Shown in pieces: positions 26,207-35,429 of a stretch of DNA of 64,000 nt (position 1 is its first letter; the number at the start of each line of letters is the position of its first letter). A program made the position numbers and the translations under genes. The stretch comes from Gemmatimonadaceae bacterium (GTDB lineage: Bacteria > Gemmatimonadota > Gemmatimonadetes > Gemmatimonadales > Gemmatimonadaceae), in contig JAHBVT010000001.1 in the NCBI GenBank assembly GCA_019637355.1, positions 2,325,192-2,389,191 on the forward strand, given 5' to 3'. The notes below the pieces were generated by a model, which saw nothing but the letters and a program-made list of their open reading frames with translations, had not been told where the DNA came from and ran no database searches.

Positions 26207-29200
26207 ATGAGCTTCGTCCACCTCCACACGCACTCCGAGTACAGCCTCCTCGACGGAGCGAACCGGATTGACGACCTGATCGCCCGGGCCCAGGAGTTCG
26301 AACAACCCGCCCTCGCCATCACCGACCACGGCAACCTCCACGCCGCCTGGGACTTCCAGGAAAAGGCCCGCAAGGCCAAGGTCAAGCCGATCATCGGGAT
26401 GGAGGCCTACGTCGCCCGTGGCGACCGCCGCGACCGCTCCCGCGCCGCCGCCGGCGAGAAGAACTACTACCACCTCGTCCTCCTCGCCCGCGACCTCGAA
26501 GGCTACCGCAATCTCGTCAAGCTCTCCTCGCTGGGCTACACCGAGGGCTTCTACGGCAAGCCGCGCGTGGACCGCGAGCTGCTTGCCCGGCACAACTCCG
26601 GCCTCATCGTCTCCTCGGCCTGTATGGCCGGCGAAGTCGCCCAGCACCTCCTCGAAGACCGTTACGACGACGCCAAGGCCGTCGCCGCTTGGTACGCCGA
26701 GGTCTTCAAGGACCGCTACCACCTCGAGGTGCAGGCCCACGAGGCCGGCGAGCAGCAGAAGCTCAACAAGCTGATCTTCAAGCTGGCCGAGGAGATGAAT
26801 CTCCCCGTCGTCGCGACGAACGACGCGCACTTCCTGAAGGCCGACGACCACGACGCGCACGACGTGCTGCTCTGCATCGGCCTCAAGAAGGACCGCCTCG
26901 ACGCCGATCGGATGCGCTACGACCGCGGCCTCTACTTCAAGAGCGCGCCGGAGATCGCCGCGCACTTCAAGGGCCGCCCGGACGTCCTCGAGAACACGCT
27001 CAAGGTCGCCGACGCCGTCGACATCGTCTTCGACAAGAAGTACTACGTGCCCTCGTTCCCGCTGCCCGCCGGCGTCAGCAGCGAGAACGAATTCCTGGTG
27101 AAGCTGGCCACCGACGGCGCCAAGCAACGCTACGGCGACCCGCTCCCGAAGGACGTGCAGGAGCGCCTCGACTACGAACTCGGGGTCATCACCAAGACCG
27201 GCTACGCGGGCTACTTCCTCATCACCGCGGATTTCATCCAGGCCGCACGCGACCGTGGCATCCCCGTCGGGCCCGGCCGCGGCTCGGCCGCCGGATCGCT
27301 CGTCGCCTACGCGACCGGCATCACCAACGTCTGCCCGCTCAAGTTCGACCTGCTCTTCGAGCGCTTCCTGAACCCAGAACGCGTCTCGATGCCCGACATC
27401 GACGTGGACTTCTGCGAAGAGCGCCGCGGCGAGGTCATCGAGTACGTCCGCGACAAGTACGGGCGCGATTCCGTCGGCCAGATCATCACCTTCGGGACGC
27501 TGAAGTCCCGCGCCTGCATCAAGGACGTGGGTCGCGTTCTCGGATTCTCCCCCGCGGAGACAGACGCCATCGCCAAGCTGATTCCCAATCAGCCCAACTT
27601 CTCGCTCACGGTGGCCGAGGCCATCGAGAAGGTCCCGGAGGTCCGCAAGCTCTACGAGCAGGATGAGCGGCACGCACAGCTCTTCGACTTCGCCATCTCG
27701 CTCGAAGGCCTCTCGCGCCACGCCGGCGTGCACGCCGCCGGCATCGTCATCGCGCCGGGCCCGCTCGAGGAGTACGTCCCCGTCTGCACGCAGGAGTCCA
27801 AGGGCTCCGGCTCGGGCAACGAGGAACGCGTCGTCGTCACGCAGTACGATATGGTCGCGCTCGAGAAGGCCGGGATGCTCAAGATGGACTTCCTCGGCCT
27901 GACGACGCTGACCATCCTCACCGACGCGGTGAAGGCGATCAAGGACCGCCGCGGCGTGGCGATCGACCTCGACGCCCTCCCGCTGGACGACGAGGCCACC
28001 TACCGCCAGCTGCGCGCCGGGCGCACCGCCGGCGTGTTCCAGTTCGAGTCGCCGCTGGCCACCGAGATGGTGCGCGGGATGCGCGCCGACCGCTTCGACG
28101 ACCTCGTCGCCTCCAACGCGTTGATGCGCCCCGGCCCGCTCGACGCCGGGATGCACAAGGTCTATCAGCGCCGCAAGAAGGGCGAGGAGCCGGTGTCCTT
28201 CCAGCTCCCCGAGCTCGAGGAGATCCTCGCGCCCACCTACGGCGTCATCACCTACCAAGAACAGGTGATGCGCATCGCGCAGCGCCTGGCCGGCATCTCG
28301 CTCGCCGAAGCCGACGTGCTGCGCAAGGCGGTGGGCAAGAAGGACGTGGCGCTGATCCAGGCCGAGCTCGGCAAGTTCACCACCAAGGCCGTCGCCAACG
28401 GCTTCCCGCCGAAGGTCATCGACGACATCGCCGCGCAGATCGAGACCTTCGGCCGCTACGGCTTCAACAAGTCGCACTCGGTCGCCTACTCGATCCTCTC
28501 GTACCACACCGCCTACCTCAAGACGCACTACGCGCCGGAGTTTATGGCGGCGGTGCTCTCGGCCAGCATCGGCGACACCGACGCCGTCGTGAAGTACATC
28601 AACGAGGCCCGCGACCTCGGCCTGGAGATCCTCGCACCCGACGTCAACGAGTCGGGCTGGAAGTTCACCGTCGTCGGCGACACGCGCATTCGCTTCGGCC
28701 TCGGCGCCATCCGTAACGTGGGCCACTCGGCCGCCGAGAGCATCATCGCGGCGCGCAATGAGAAGCCGTTCGCGTCGCTGTACGACCTCTGCGAGCGCGT
28801 GGACCTGCGCGTCTGCAACAAGCGCGTCTTCGAGGCGTTGATCCACGCCGGTGCGCTCGACAACCTGCCCGGCCACCGCGCCCAGTTCCTCGCGGCCCTC
28901 GACGGCGCGATGCAGCACGCCTCGCTCGCCCAGGCGGAGATCGCGACGGGGCAGGGCTCGCTCTTCGGTGAGCTCGGCGGCGACCCCAGCGAGTCACCCA
29001 GCGCGTCGATCGTCCCCACGCTGCCGAACGTCAAGGAGTTCAGCGAGAGCGAGCGGCTGACGCAGGAGAAGGCCATCCTCGGCTTCTATATCTCCGGCCA
29101 CCCGCTGGAACCGTTCCGCGCCGAGTGCGAGCTGCTGGCGACGCACACGGTGAACCAACTGGGGACCTGGAGCCCGGAGCCGATGGCCCTCGCCGGCGTC

Positions 29201-29695
29201 ATCACGGCGGTGAAGCGGCAGATCTCCAAGAAGTCCGGCAACGAGTTCGCGCGGCTCACGGTCGAGGACTTCTCCGGCTCGGCCGAGCTGCTGGTGTTCC
29301 CGGAGGCCTGGGCGGCGCTGTCCGACCGGGTGCTCACCGACGTGCCCGTTCTCATCAAGGGCGCCTACGGGCGCCGGGACCAAGGGGCCGACAACCCGAC
29401 CTTCATCGTCGAGGGACTCACCCGGCTCGCCGAACTCCGTGCCACGGGCCAGTTTACGGTCTCCTTGGAACTGGATCCCGACGCCGGCCTTCCCGTCGAC
29501 GTGATGCGGGACGTCCGGGCCGTCGCCGAGGCCCATCCCGGTTCGGCCCCCTTGGAGCTACGTTGGAAGGGTCCTGATGGGAGCCCGGCCCGCCTGAGGT
29601 CGCGCTCCCTGAAGCTGTCTACCGCCGGCCCGGCCCTGCTGGAGCTCCGCTCCCTCCTGGGTCCCGAGCGGGTGCGCCTCGTGCGCGGGAGCTGA
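26207..29695 (+). CDS. dnaE: DNA polymerase III alpha subunit
   Basis: Replicative polymerase catalytic subunit, 1162 aa, of the DnaE1 type. The N-terminal PHP domain has the HLHTHSEYSLLDG motif and retains the histidines of a metal site. The polymerase core has GRGSAAGSLVAYATGI and the catalytic aspartates in PDIDVDFCEERRGEV. The C-terminal region has the OB-fold (ALAGVITAVKRQISKKSG). Length and order are normal. It heads a probable operon: accA begins 2 bp after its stop. Confidence 0.97.
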   Translation: MSFVHLHTHSEYSLLDGANRIDDLIARAQEFEQPALAITDHGNLHAAWDFQEKARKAKVKPIIGMEAYVARGDRRDRSRAAAGEKNYYHLVLLARDLEGYRNLVKLSSLGYTEGFYGKPRVDRELLARHNSGLIVSSACMAGEVAQHLLEDRYDDAKAVAAWYAEVFKDRYHLEVQAHEAGEQQKLNKLIFKLAEEMNLPVVATNDAHFLKADDHDAHDVLLCIGLKKDRLDADRMRYDRGLYFKSAPEIAAHFKGRPDVLENTLKVADAVDIVFDKKYYVPSFPLPAGVSSENEFLVKLATDGAKQRYGDPLPKDVQERLDYELGVITKTGYAGYFLITADFIQAARDRGIPVGPGRGSAAGSLVAYATGITNVCPLKFDLLFERFLNPERVSMPDIDVDFCEERRGEVIEYVRDKYGRDSVGQIITFGTLKSRACIKDVGRVLGFSPAETDAIAKLIPNQPNFSLTVAEAIEKVPEVRKLYEQDERHAQLFDFAISLEGLSRHAGVHAAGIVIAPGPLEEYVPVCTQESKGSGSGNEERVVVTQYDMVALEKAGMLKMDFLGLTTLTILTDAVKAIKDRRGVAIDLDALPLDDEATYRQLRAGRTAGVFQFESPLATEMVRGMRADRFDDLVASNALMRPGPLDAGMHKVYQRRKKGEEPVSFQLPELEEILAPTYGVITYQEQVMRIAQRLAGISLAEADVLRKAVGKKDVALIQAELGKFTTKAVANGFPPKVIDDIAAQIETFGRYGFNKSHSVAYSILSYHTAYLKTHYAPEFMAAVLSASIGDTDAVVKYINEARDLGLEILAPDVNESGWKFTVVGDTRIRFGLGAIRNVGHSAAESIIAARNEKPFASLYDLCERVDLRVCNKRVFEALIHAGALDNLPGHRAQFLAALDGAMQHASLAQAEIATGQGSLFGELGGDPSESPSASIVPTLPNVKEFSESERLTQEKAILGFYISGHPLEPFRAECELLATHTVNQLGTWSPEPMALAGVITAVKRQISKKSGNEFARLTVEDFSGSAELLVFPEAWAALSDRVLTDVPVLIKGAYGRRDQGADNPTFIVEGLTRLAELRATGQFTVSLELDPDAGLPVDVMRDVRAVAEAHPGSAPLELRWKGPDGSPARLRSRSLKLSTAGPALLELRSLLGPERVRLVRGS

Positions 29696-29697
29696 CG

Positions 29698-30663
29698 ATG
29701 GGTACCTCCGCCCTGGAGTTCGAGAAGCCGCTGGCCGAACTCGAGAAGCAGATCGAGGAAGTCCGCAAGGTCGCCGAAGAGCAGAAGCTCGACGTCTCGC
29801 AGCAGCTCGCGCCGCTTCAAGAGAAGCTCGGCGTGATGCGGCGTGAGGTCTATCGCAACCTGTCGCCGCTGCAGCGGGTGCAGGTGGCGCGTTCGGCGCG
29901 CCGCCCGTTCACGCTGGACTACCTGCGACTGGCGTTCAGCGACTTCATCGAGCTGCACGGCGACCGCGCCTTCCGCGACGACCCGAGCATCGTGGGCGGC
30001 TGGGCCCGTCTCGACGGCGAGACCGTGATGGTCATCGGCCACCAGCGCGGCCGCGACACCAAGGAGAACCTGCATCGCAACTTCGGGATGCCCCACCCCG
30101 AGGGTTATCGCAAGGCGCTGCGCCTGATGAAGCTGGCGGCCAAGTTTCACGTGCCGATCATCACGATGATCGACACGCCCGGCGCCTGGGCCGGACTCGG
30201 CGCCGAGGAGCGCGGGCAGAGCGAGGCCATCGCCCGCAACCTCTTCGAGATGAGCACGCTGGAAGTGCCGCTGGTGGCCATCGTCATCGGCGAAGGCGGC
30301 TCGGGCGGCGCGTTGGCGCTCGGCGTCGCCGACAAGATCCTGATGCTCGAGAACTCGGTGTACTCCGTAATCACCGTCGAGGGCTGCGCGGCCATCCTGT
30401 GGAAGGACGGCAAGAGCGTCGAGATGCGCGAGAAGGCGGCGCAGTCGCTCAAGATCACGGCGCCCGACCTGCTCGACCTCAAGATCATCGACGAGATCGT
30501 GCCCGAGCCGGCGGGCGGCGCGCACGCGGACCACGCCGCGACCGCCAAGGCCGTGCACGACGCGCTGGTGCGCAACCTCGATGAGCTGCGCGGACTCAAG
30601 CCGGATAAGCTCGTACGCCGTCGCCGCGAGAAGTACCTCAAGATGGGCGCCTTCACCGAGTGA
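29698..30663 (+). CDS. accA: Acetyl-CoA carboxylase carboxyltransferase alpha subunit
   Basis: A 321-aa subunit that, with AccD, transfers the carboxyl group from carboxybiotin to acetyl-CoA at the start of fatty-acid synthesis. It has the N-terminal helical part (ELEKQIEEVRKVAEEQKLDV), the HRNFGMPHPEGYRKALRLM segment, the oxyanion-hole region GEGGSGGALALGVAD and the YSVITVEGCAAILWKDG motif. It lies 2 bp after dnaE and overlaps ricT by 4 bp. accD is not in the window. Confidence 0.97.
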   Translation: MGTSALEFEKPLAELEKQIEEVRKVAEEQKLDVSQQLAPLQEKLGVMRREVYRNLSPLQRVQVARSARRPFTLDYLRLAFSDFIELHGDRAFRDDPSIVGGWARLDGETVMVIGHQRGRDTKENLHRNFGMPHPEGYRKALRLMKLAAKFHVPIITMIDTPGAWAGLGAEERGQSEAIARNLFEMSTLEVPLVAIVIGEGGSGGALALGVADKILMLENSVYSVITVEGCAAILWKDGKSVEMREKAAQSLKITAPDLLDLKIIDEIVPEPAGGAHADHAATAKAVHDALVRNLDELRGLKPDKLVRRRREKYLKMGAFTE

Positions 30664-31850
30664 CCGCCGCCGCTGTCGCGACCCACGTGGTCGAGGTGGA
30701 GTTCAAGGGGAACCGGCGCGCCTTCTACCAGTGGGGCGGCGAATCCCCGCCACCGTCCAAGACCGCGGTCATCGTCGCCGTCGAACGCGGCGAGGACCTC
30801 GGCCGCGTCTATAGCACCGGCGAACTCGCCGAGAAGCGCAAGGCCGGCACCACGCACGGCAAGGCCTCCCCCAAGGAGCTGCCGAAGCTGGTGCGCATCG
30901 CCAAGCCGGAGGAAGTCGACCGCGCCGTGCGCCTGCGCGCCGACGAGCACGCCGTGCGCAAGGCCGCCATCGAGTTCGCCCGCGAGCTCAAGCTCGACCT
31001 CAAAGTCAGCGACACCGAATGGCAGTGGGACCGCCGCAAGCTCACCTGCTACTTCACGGCCGAGGATCGCGTGGATTTCCGAGAACTCGTGCGCCGGCTC
31101 GAGCGTCGCTTCTCCACCCGCGTGCATATGTGGCACATCGGCGTGCGCGACGAGGCCAAGCGCCTCGACGGCATCGGCCGCTGCGGCCGCCAGTTCTGCT
31201 CGGCCTCCTGGCTACCCGAGCTACGCCCGGTGAAGTCCAGTTCCGCCAAGGACCAGCGGCTCTCGACGCTCAATCCCTCGCAGATCTCCGGCACCTGCGG
31301 CCGCCTGATGTGCTGCCTGCGGCACGAGCACGAGTTCTACGTCGCCGCGCGCCGACGCTTCCCGAAGGAAGGCAAGATTATCACGACGGCCGTCGGCGAG
31401 GAAAAGATCGTCAGCAACGACATCTTCCGCGATCTCGTCACGCTGCGCACGGCCGAAGGCGAGCACCGCACGATCCCGCTGGCGCAACTGCGCAAGGAAA
31501 CCGCGCCCGGCGTGGTGCCTGGCGAGGAGGAGGCTGCCGCCGCGTCCGGAACCCTCATCGCCCTGCAGCGCGCCGAGGCTCGGGACGACGACGAGACCAC
31601 AGTCGGCGCCGAGGTCGGTGCAGTCGACGGCGAGAGCGAAGGCGACATCGACGGCGAACCCGACGCGTCCGAAGCGACAGTGGACACCGACGACGCGCCG
31701 AGCGCATCGAGCCCGGCCACGCCAAGTGCCGCCGAGAAATCCAACGCCCCGGGCGACGACGCCGAACGCAAGCGTCGCCGCCGTCGCGGGCGCCGCGGTG
31801 GCCGACGCGGGCGCGGCGGACCGGCCGCTCCCCCCAGCACCGACGCCTGA
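30660..31850 (+). CDS. ricT: PSP1 domain protein (RicT/YaaT-like) with a basic Arg/Gly tail
   Basis: A 396-aa PSP1-family protein. The PSP1 domain (residues about 10-265) includes the cysteine sets CGRQFCSASW and CGRLMCCLRHEHEFY, which in the Bacillus RicT complex help bind Fe-S clusters and support RNase Y function. The C-terminal 120 residues are unusual: first an acidic, low-complexity stretch rich in Asp, Glu and Thr, then a strongly basic tail RKRRRRRGRRGGRRGRGG. The tail suggests RNA binding, as an inference. GTG start overlaps accA; metG starts 3 bp after the stop. Confidence 0.85.
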   Translation: MTAAAVATHVVEVEFKGNRRAFYQWGGESPPPSKTAVIVAVERGEDLGRVYSTGELAEKRKAGTTHGKASPKELPKLVRIAKPEEVDRAVRLRADEHAVRKAAIEFARELKLDLKVSDTEWQWDRRKLTCYFTAEDRVDFRELVRRLERRFSTRVHMWHIGVRDEAKRLDGIGRCGRQFCSASWLPELRPVKSSSAKDQRLSTLNPSQISGTCGRLMCCLRHEHEFYVAARRRFPKEGKIITTAVGEEKIVSNDIFRDLVTLRTAEGEHRTIPLAQLRKETAPGVVPGEEEAAAASGTLIALQRAEARDDDETTVGAEVGAVDGESEGDIDGEPDASEATVDTDDAPSASSPATPSAAEKSNAPGDDAERKRRRRRGRRGGRRGRGGPAAPPSTDA

Positions 31851-31852
31851 CC

Positions 31853-33394
31853 GTGGCTCGCTTCTACCTCACCTGCGCCATCGACTACGCCAACGGCGAG
31901 CCGCACCTCGGCCACGCCCTCGAGAAGATCGGCGCTGACGCCATCTGCCGCTTCCATCGCCAGATGGGCCACGAAGTCTGGTTCCTCATCGGAATGGATG
32001 AGCACGGCCAGAAGGTCGCGCAGACGGCAGAGAAGGCCGGCCTCGCGCCGAAGGCCTTCGTGGACGGCATCGCCGGGAAGTTCGCCGCGATGTGGCAGCG
32101 CCTCGCCATCTCGCACGACCAGTTTATGCGCACCTCGGCCGCCGAGCACCACGCCGCGGTGAAGGACCTGCTGGAGCGCATCTTCGCCAACAGCCCGGAC
32201 GACTTCTACGAGCGCAGCTACACCGGGCTCTACTGCGTGGGCTGCGAGAGCTTCAAGCAGCCGGCAGACGTCGTGGAGGGCCGCTGCGCCTTGCACCCGA
32301 CGCGCACGCTGGAAGAAGTCACCGAACGCAACTGGTTCTTCCGCCTCTCGCGCTACACCGAAGCGCTCAAGGCGCACTTCACCGCGCACCCCGAGTTCCT
32401 CCGGCCTGCGTCGCGCCGCAACGAGATCCTCGCGCTGCTCGCGGAAGGCCTCGACGACATCTCGGCCAGCCGTGCGCGCTTCGAGTGGGGCGTGCCCTTC
32501 CCCCGTCCGCTCAGCGACGGCGAGGTGCAGACCACCTACGTGTGGTTCGATGCCCTGCCCAACTACTGGACGGCGCAGTTCTTCCCGGAGTCCAAAGCCA
32601 GCTGGCCCGCCAGCGTCCACGTCATCGGCAAGGACATCACGCGCTTCCACACGGTCATCTGGCCGGCGATGCTGATGGCGGCGGGCCTCCCGCTGCCGGA
32701 GCGGGTCTGGGCGCACGGGTTCATCTCCTTGGGCGGGGAACGCTTCTCCAAGAGTGCGGGCGTCAAGCTCGAACTGTCCGAGGCGCTGGAGCGCTTCGGT
32801 ACCGATGCCTTCCGCTACTACCTGCTGCGCGACGTGCCCTTCGACGGCGACGGCGCGTTCTCGTGGGAGCGCTTCGAGGCCGTGTACACCGCCGAGCTGG
32901 CGAACGGCCTCGGCAATCTTGCCAGCCGCACCATCGCGATGGTTGAGAAGTACTGCGAGGGCGTCGTGCCCAACGGGGCCTTCGGCCCTACCGACACCGA
33001 GGACCGCCGCGACCTCGCCGCCGCCCGCGCCGCCGTGGACGGCTCACGCGGCTACCTGCTGCACGAGGTGCTGGAGGCCATCTTCCGCACCATCACGCGG
33101 GCCAACTTGGCGATCCAGGAGGCCAAGCCCTGGGTGTTGGCCAAGGACCCCGCCAACCGGCTGGAGCTGGAGCGTGTGCTGGCCGCGCTGGTGCGCCAGC
33201 TGGCCCGCCAAGCGGTGTACCTCGCCCCGGTGATGCCGGGCAAGGCCGAGGAGCTCTGGGAGGCCCTGGGCGGCCCCGGAAGCGCAGCGGAGACGTCCTT
33301 TGAGCAGGCCGACCACTTGGACTGCACGGGCTGGCACGTCGCCAAGGGTGAAGGCCTCTTTCCCCGCCCAGAGCCCACGAAGCCCGCGGCGTAA
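31853..33394 (+). CDS. metG: Methionyl-tRNA synthetase
   Basis: Class I synthetase of 513 aa that charges tRNA-Met. The HIGH-type motif is PHLGHALEK (near residue 17), the KMSKS-type motif is RFSKSAG (F298-S301), and a single zinc-knuckle-like insertion contains CVGCESF and GRCALH. The C-terminal tRNA-binding (EMAP-like) domain found in longer MetRS proteins is absent, as in many short bacterial forms. The GTG at 31853 is chosen because MARFYLTCAIDYANGEPHLGH begins exactly there; the longer frame from 31019 overlaps ricT. Confidence 0.95.
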   Translation: MARFYLTCAIDYANGEPHLGHALEKIGADAICRFHRQMGHEVWFLIGMDEHGQKVAQTAEKAGLAPKAFVDGIAGKFAAMWQRLAISHDQFMRTSAAEHHAAVKDLLERIFANSPDDFYERSYTGLYCVGCESFKQPADVVEGRCALHPTRTLEEVTERNWFFRLSRYTEALKAHFTAHPEFLRPASRRNEILALLAEGLDDISASRARFEWGVPFPRPLSDGEVQTTYVWFDALPNYWTAQFFPESKASWPASVHVIGKDITRFHTVIWPAMLMAAGLPLPERVWAHGFISLGGERFSKSAGVKLELSEALERFGTDAFRYYLLRDVPFDGDGAFSWERFEAVYTAELANGLGNLASRTIAMVEKYCEGVVPNGAFGPTDTEDRRDLAAARAAVDGSRGYLLHEVLEAIFRTITRANLAIQEAKPWVLAKDPANRLELERVLAALVRQLARQAVYLAPVMPGKAEELWEALGGPGSAAETSFEQADHLDCTGWHVAKGEGLFPRPEPTKPAA

Positions 33395-33434
33395 CTCGGA
33401 CTTTCTTCGGGTGGATGGGACCACCCGCGTCCCC

Positions 33435-33440
33435 TAGATT
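33435..33440 (+). promoter_or_regulatory. TAGATT -10-like box before the M23 peptidase
   Basis: TAGATT occupies -13 to -8 relative to the ATG at 33448. No Shine-Dalgarno sequence is present, so a leaderless message is likely. It indicates that the peptidase gene can be transcribed independently of the dnaE operon. Confidence 0.45.
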
Positions 33441-33447
33441 ACGCGGG

Positions 33448-34407
33448 ATGCCGAGCCGCCGTCGCTGGACCGTCGTATTGGTCCCCCCGCGCAACGAAGC
33501 CGCCCGCACCTACGAGGTGCCGGCGTGGACCTTCCGTGCGCTCGGCTGGAGCGCCGCAGTCGGCGGGCTCTTGGTCGCCGGCGCGATCTTCGTGCTCTTC
33601 TCCCCTTGGGGCACGCCAGGCGCCCGCTTGGTGGCGGCGCAGAACGCGGCCCTGCAGGACGAGATTGCGATGGTCGAGGCCCGCTTCCGCATCCTCGATG
33701 ACACGCTGCGCGTCATCGCCGAGCGCGAGATGCAGATGCGGATGCTGGCGGGACTCCCGGCCGAATCGCGGGCCCCGTCGATCGAGCCCGTGGACGGCGC
33801 CGAGGTCCAGGTGGTGGGACCGGCCGTCGCGAATCTCGCCGACGCCAGCGGGCTGACCGGCGGGCGTCGGCGCCCCTTCGCCGGCCGCCTCGGCTGGTCT
33901 GCGCGCCCGGACATCGATGGCTTGATCACCCGCGCCACCGCGCTGGCGAGCGGCTTCCGCGACGTCTCGGACACGCTGGAGGCCAACTACCGGCGCTTCG
34001 CCAACCTGCCGAGCATTATGCCGACGGCGGGCTGGCTCTCCAGCCAGTTCACGCGCAGCCGCTTCCACCCGATCCTACACGAGAACCGCCCGCACGAAGG
34101 CATCGACGTCACGGCCCCGACGGGGACGCCGATCGTCGCGCCGGCCGCCGGGAAAGTGGTACACGCCGGGGTGCAAGGCGGACTCGGCCTCGTCGTCGAG
34201 ATTGACCACGGCAACGGCATCCGCACCAAGTTCGCGCACTGTTCGCGCGTGGCGGTGCGCACCGGCCAGCAGGTCACGCGCAACCAGCTGATTGCGGCCG
34301 TGGGATCCACCGGCCTGTCGACGGCGCCGCACCTGCACTACGAGATTCACGTGAACGGCAAGCCCGTGGATCCGCTCACCTACGTGCTGCCCGAGTCCGC
34401 TCCCTGA
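33448..34407 (+). CDS. M23-family (LytM) metallopeptidase, membrane-anchored
   Basis: A 319-aa envelope protein. An N-terminal membrane segment (LGWSAAVGGLLVAGAIFVLF) is followed by a helical, coiled-coil-like region (residues 60-180) and the LytM peptidase domain (about 205-315). Zinc-site residues are visible in HEGID and HLHYEIHVNG, with a TKFAHCSRV strand between. All metal ligands appear to be present, so it may cleave peptidoglycan crosslinks rather than act only as an activator. The ATG at 33448 is preferred to 33415 because the TAGATT box lies just upstream of it. Confidence 0.88.
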   Translation: MPSRRRWTVVLVPPRNEAARTYEVPAWTFRALGWSAAVGGLLVAGAIFVLFSPWGTPGARLVAAQNAALQDEIAMVEARFRILDDTLRVIAEREMQMRMLAGLPAESRAPSIEPVDGAEVQVVGPAVANLADASGLTGGRRRPFAGRLGWSARPDIDGLITRATALASGFRDVSDTLEANYRRFANLPSIMPTAGWLSSQFTRSRFHPILHENRPHEGIDVTAPTGTPIVAPAAGKVVHAGVQGGLGLVVEIDHGNGIRTKFAHCSRVAVRTGQQVTRNQLIAAVGSTGLSTAPHLHYEIHVNGKPVDPLTYVLPESAP

Positions 34408-34429
34408 GGGCGTTGAACGCCGCGGCGCG

Positions 34430-35302
34430 TTAGGGGCGACGCGTCGGGGCCGGAGCTGGCGGCGTGGCGGGTGCCGCGGCCGGCGTCGCGCTCCCCGCGG
34501 CAGGGCGCTCCGGCTGCCGCATATTCGGCGGCAGTTGGCTCTGGTCGTAGCGATCGCCGCGCTGGCGCGTGAACACTGCCACTGCTCCGTCCATCGCACG
34601 GTTGCCATACATCACCTGCGACTGGGATGGCGACAGCACCGCGAAGAAGTACACGTCCGACGGCAGAATGTATGCGTCAGGGCCGAGGACCTGCCCGTCC
34701 ACGACGTAGGTAACGCACTTGTTGGTACGCATACTGCGTACGCAGTCGCGGTGTGAACGCGGCATCACGAGGCTCGCCGCCCCGATGGAGCGCAGGAGCT
34801 CGTGGAAGTCGCGCGCGCGATTGCGGTGTTGCGCTACCATCTCCGGCTCGTAGACGCGCCAGCCGCGTCGCTGAGCCTCGGCCAAGCGGGCGGCGTTCAG
34901 TTCCGCCATCCCCGTAACCGTCACCGCGTCAGCCTCGAGCGCCACCTCCGCCATCTGGAACTGCAGGCTGACGGTGTCGGCCGAGACCCGGAGCAGCTCG
35001 GTGTCGGCGCTTCGGAACCCGAGCCGGCGCGCGTGGACGCTGAAGGGGCTGCGCTCCCGAAGGCGGATGACGAAGTAGCCGACTGCATTCGTGGTGGCCA
35101 TCCCGAGGGGTCGGCCAATCGAGTCCCGGACCGTGACCTCAGCGCTGGGGATTGGCAACTCGGTGTCCATCGTCAGGACGGTCCCGCGGATGACCTGCGC
35201 CCGTGCTTCCGCCCAGGGCGCACCCACCAGCATCGCGCAGAGCACGGAAGCTTGCGCGAGGGCCCGAAACGCGGGCCGCAGGGTGGCTGGGGAAATGGTC
35301 AT
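34430..35302 (-). CDS. Exported carboxypeptidase-regulatory-like plus TonB-plug-like protein without a barrel
   Basis: A 290-aa protein. The signal peptide (about residues 1-34, ending EARAQ) is followed by a carboxypeptidase-regulatory-like beta domain (VIRGTVLTMDTELPIPSAEV, then MATTNAVGYFVIRL) and then a region like the plug of TonB-dependent receptors (CVTYVVDGQVLGPDAYIL, VEVY-like strand, GNRAMDGAVAVFT). The C-terminus is Pro/Ala-rich. The roughly 600-residue beta barrel is missing and there is no remnant downstream. The ATG at 35302 is chosen for its signal peptide; the frame runs open to 35485. It lies downstream of the SusC-like cluster. Confidence 0.75.
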   Translation of the reverse strand: MTISPATLRPAFRALAQASVLCAMLVGAPWAEARAQVIRGTVLTMDTELPIPSAEVTVRDSIGRPLGMATTNAVGYFVIRLRERSPFSVHARRLGFRSADTELLRVSADTVSLQFQMAEVALEADAVTVTGMAELNAARLAEAQRRGWRVYEPEMVAQHRNRARDFHELLRSIGAASLVMPRSHRDCVRSMRTNKCVTYVVDGQVLGPDAYILPSDVYFFAVLSPSQSQVMYGNRAMDGAVAVFTRQRGDRYDQSQLPPNMRQPERPAAGSATPAAAPATPPAPAPTRRP

Positions 35303-35368
35303 CCGGAGTGTATGCACCCTCACATTGCGGAACCTAGGCGTGAGGCGCAAGGCGCGGTGGGACGAAGC

Positions 35369-35406
35369 GTCAGCGGCCGCCGACCGGAAGGTCGACGGCC
35401 GCTGAC
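35369..35406. terminator. Strong hairpin between the DUF4397 gene and the plug-like gene
   Basis: A 17-bp stem, GTCAGCGGCCGCCGACC with GGTCGACGGCCGCTGAC, loop GGAA, with one G-U pair. It lies 23 bp after the stop of the minus-strand DUF4397 gene. No long T tract follows. Confidence 0.6.
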
Positions 35407-35429
35407 AGTCTACTGGTCCAACAACTCGC

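Noticed and set aside
26204-28918. 904-aa minus-strand open frame opposite dnaE
   Set aside because: Antisense to a full DnaE with all catalytic motifs; no independent start signal or domain.
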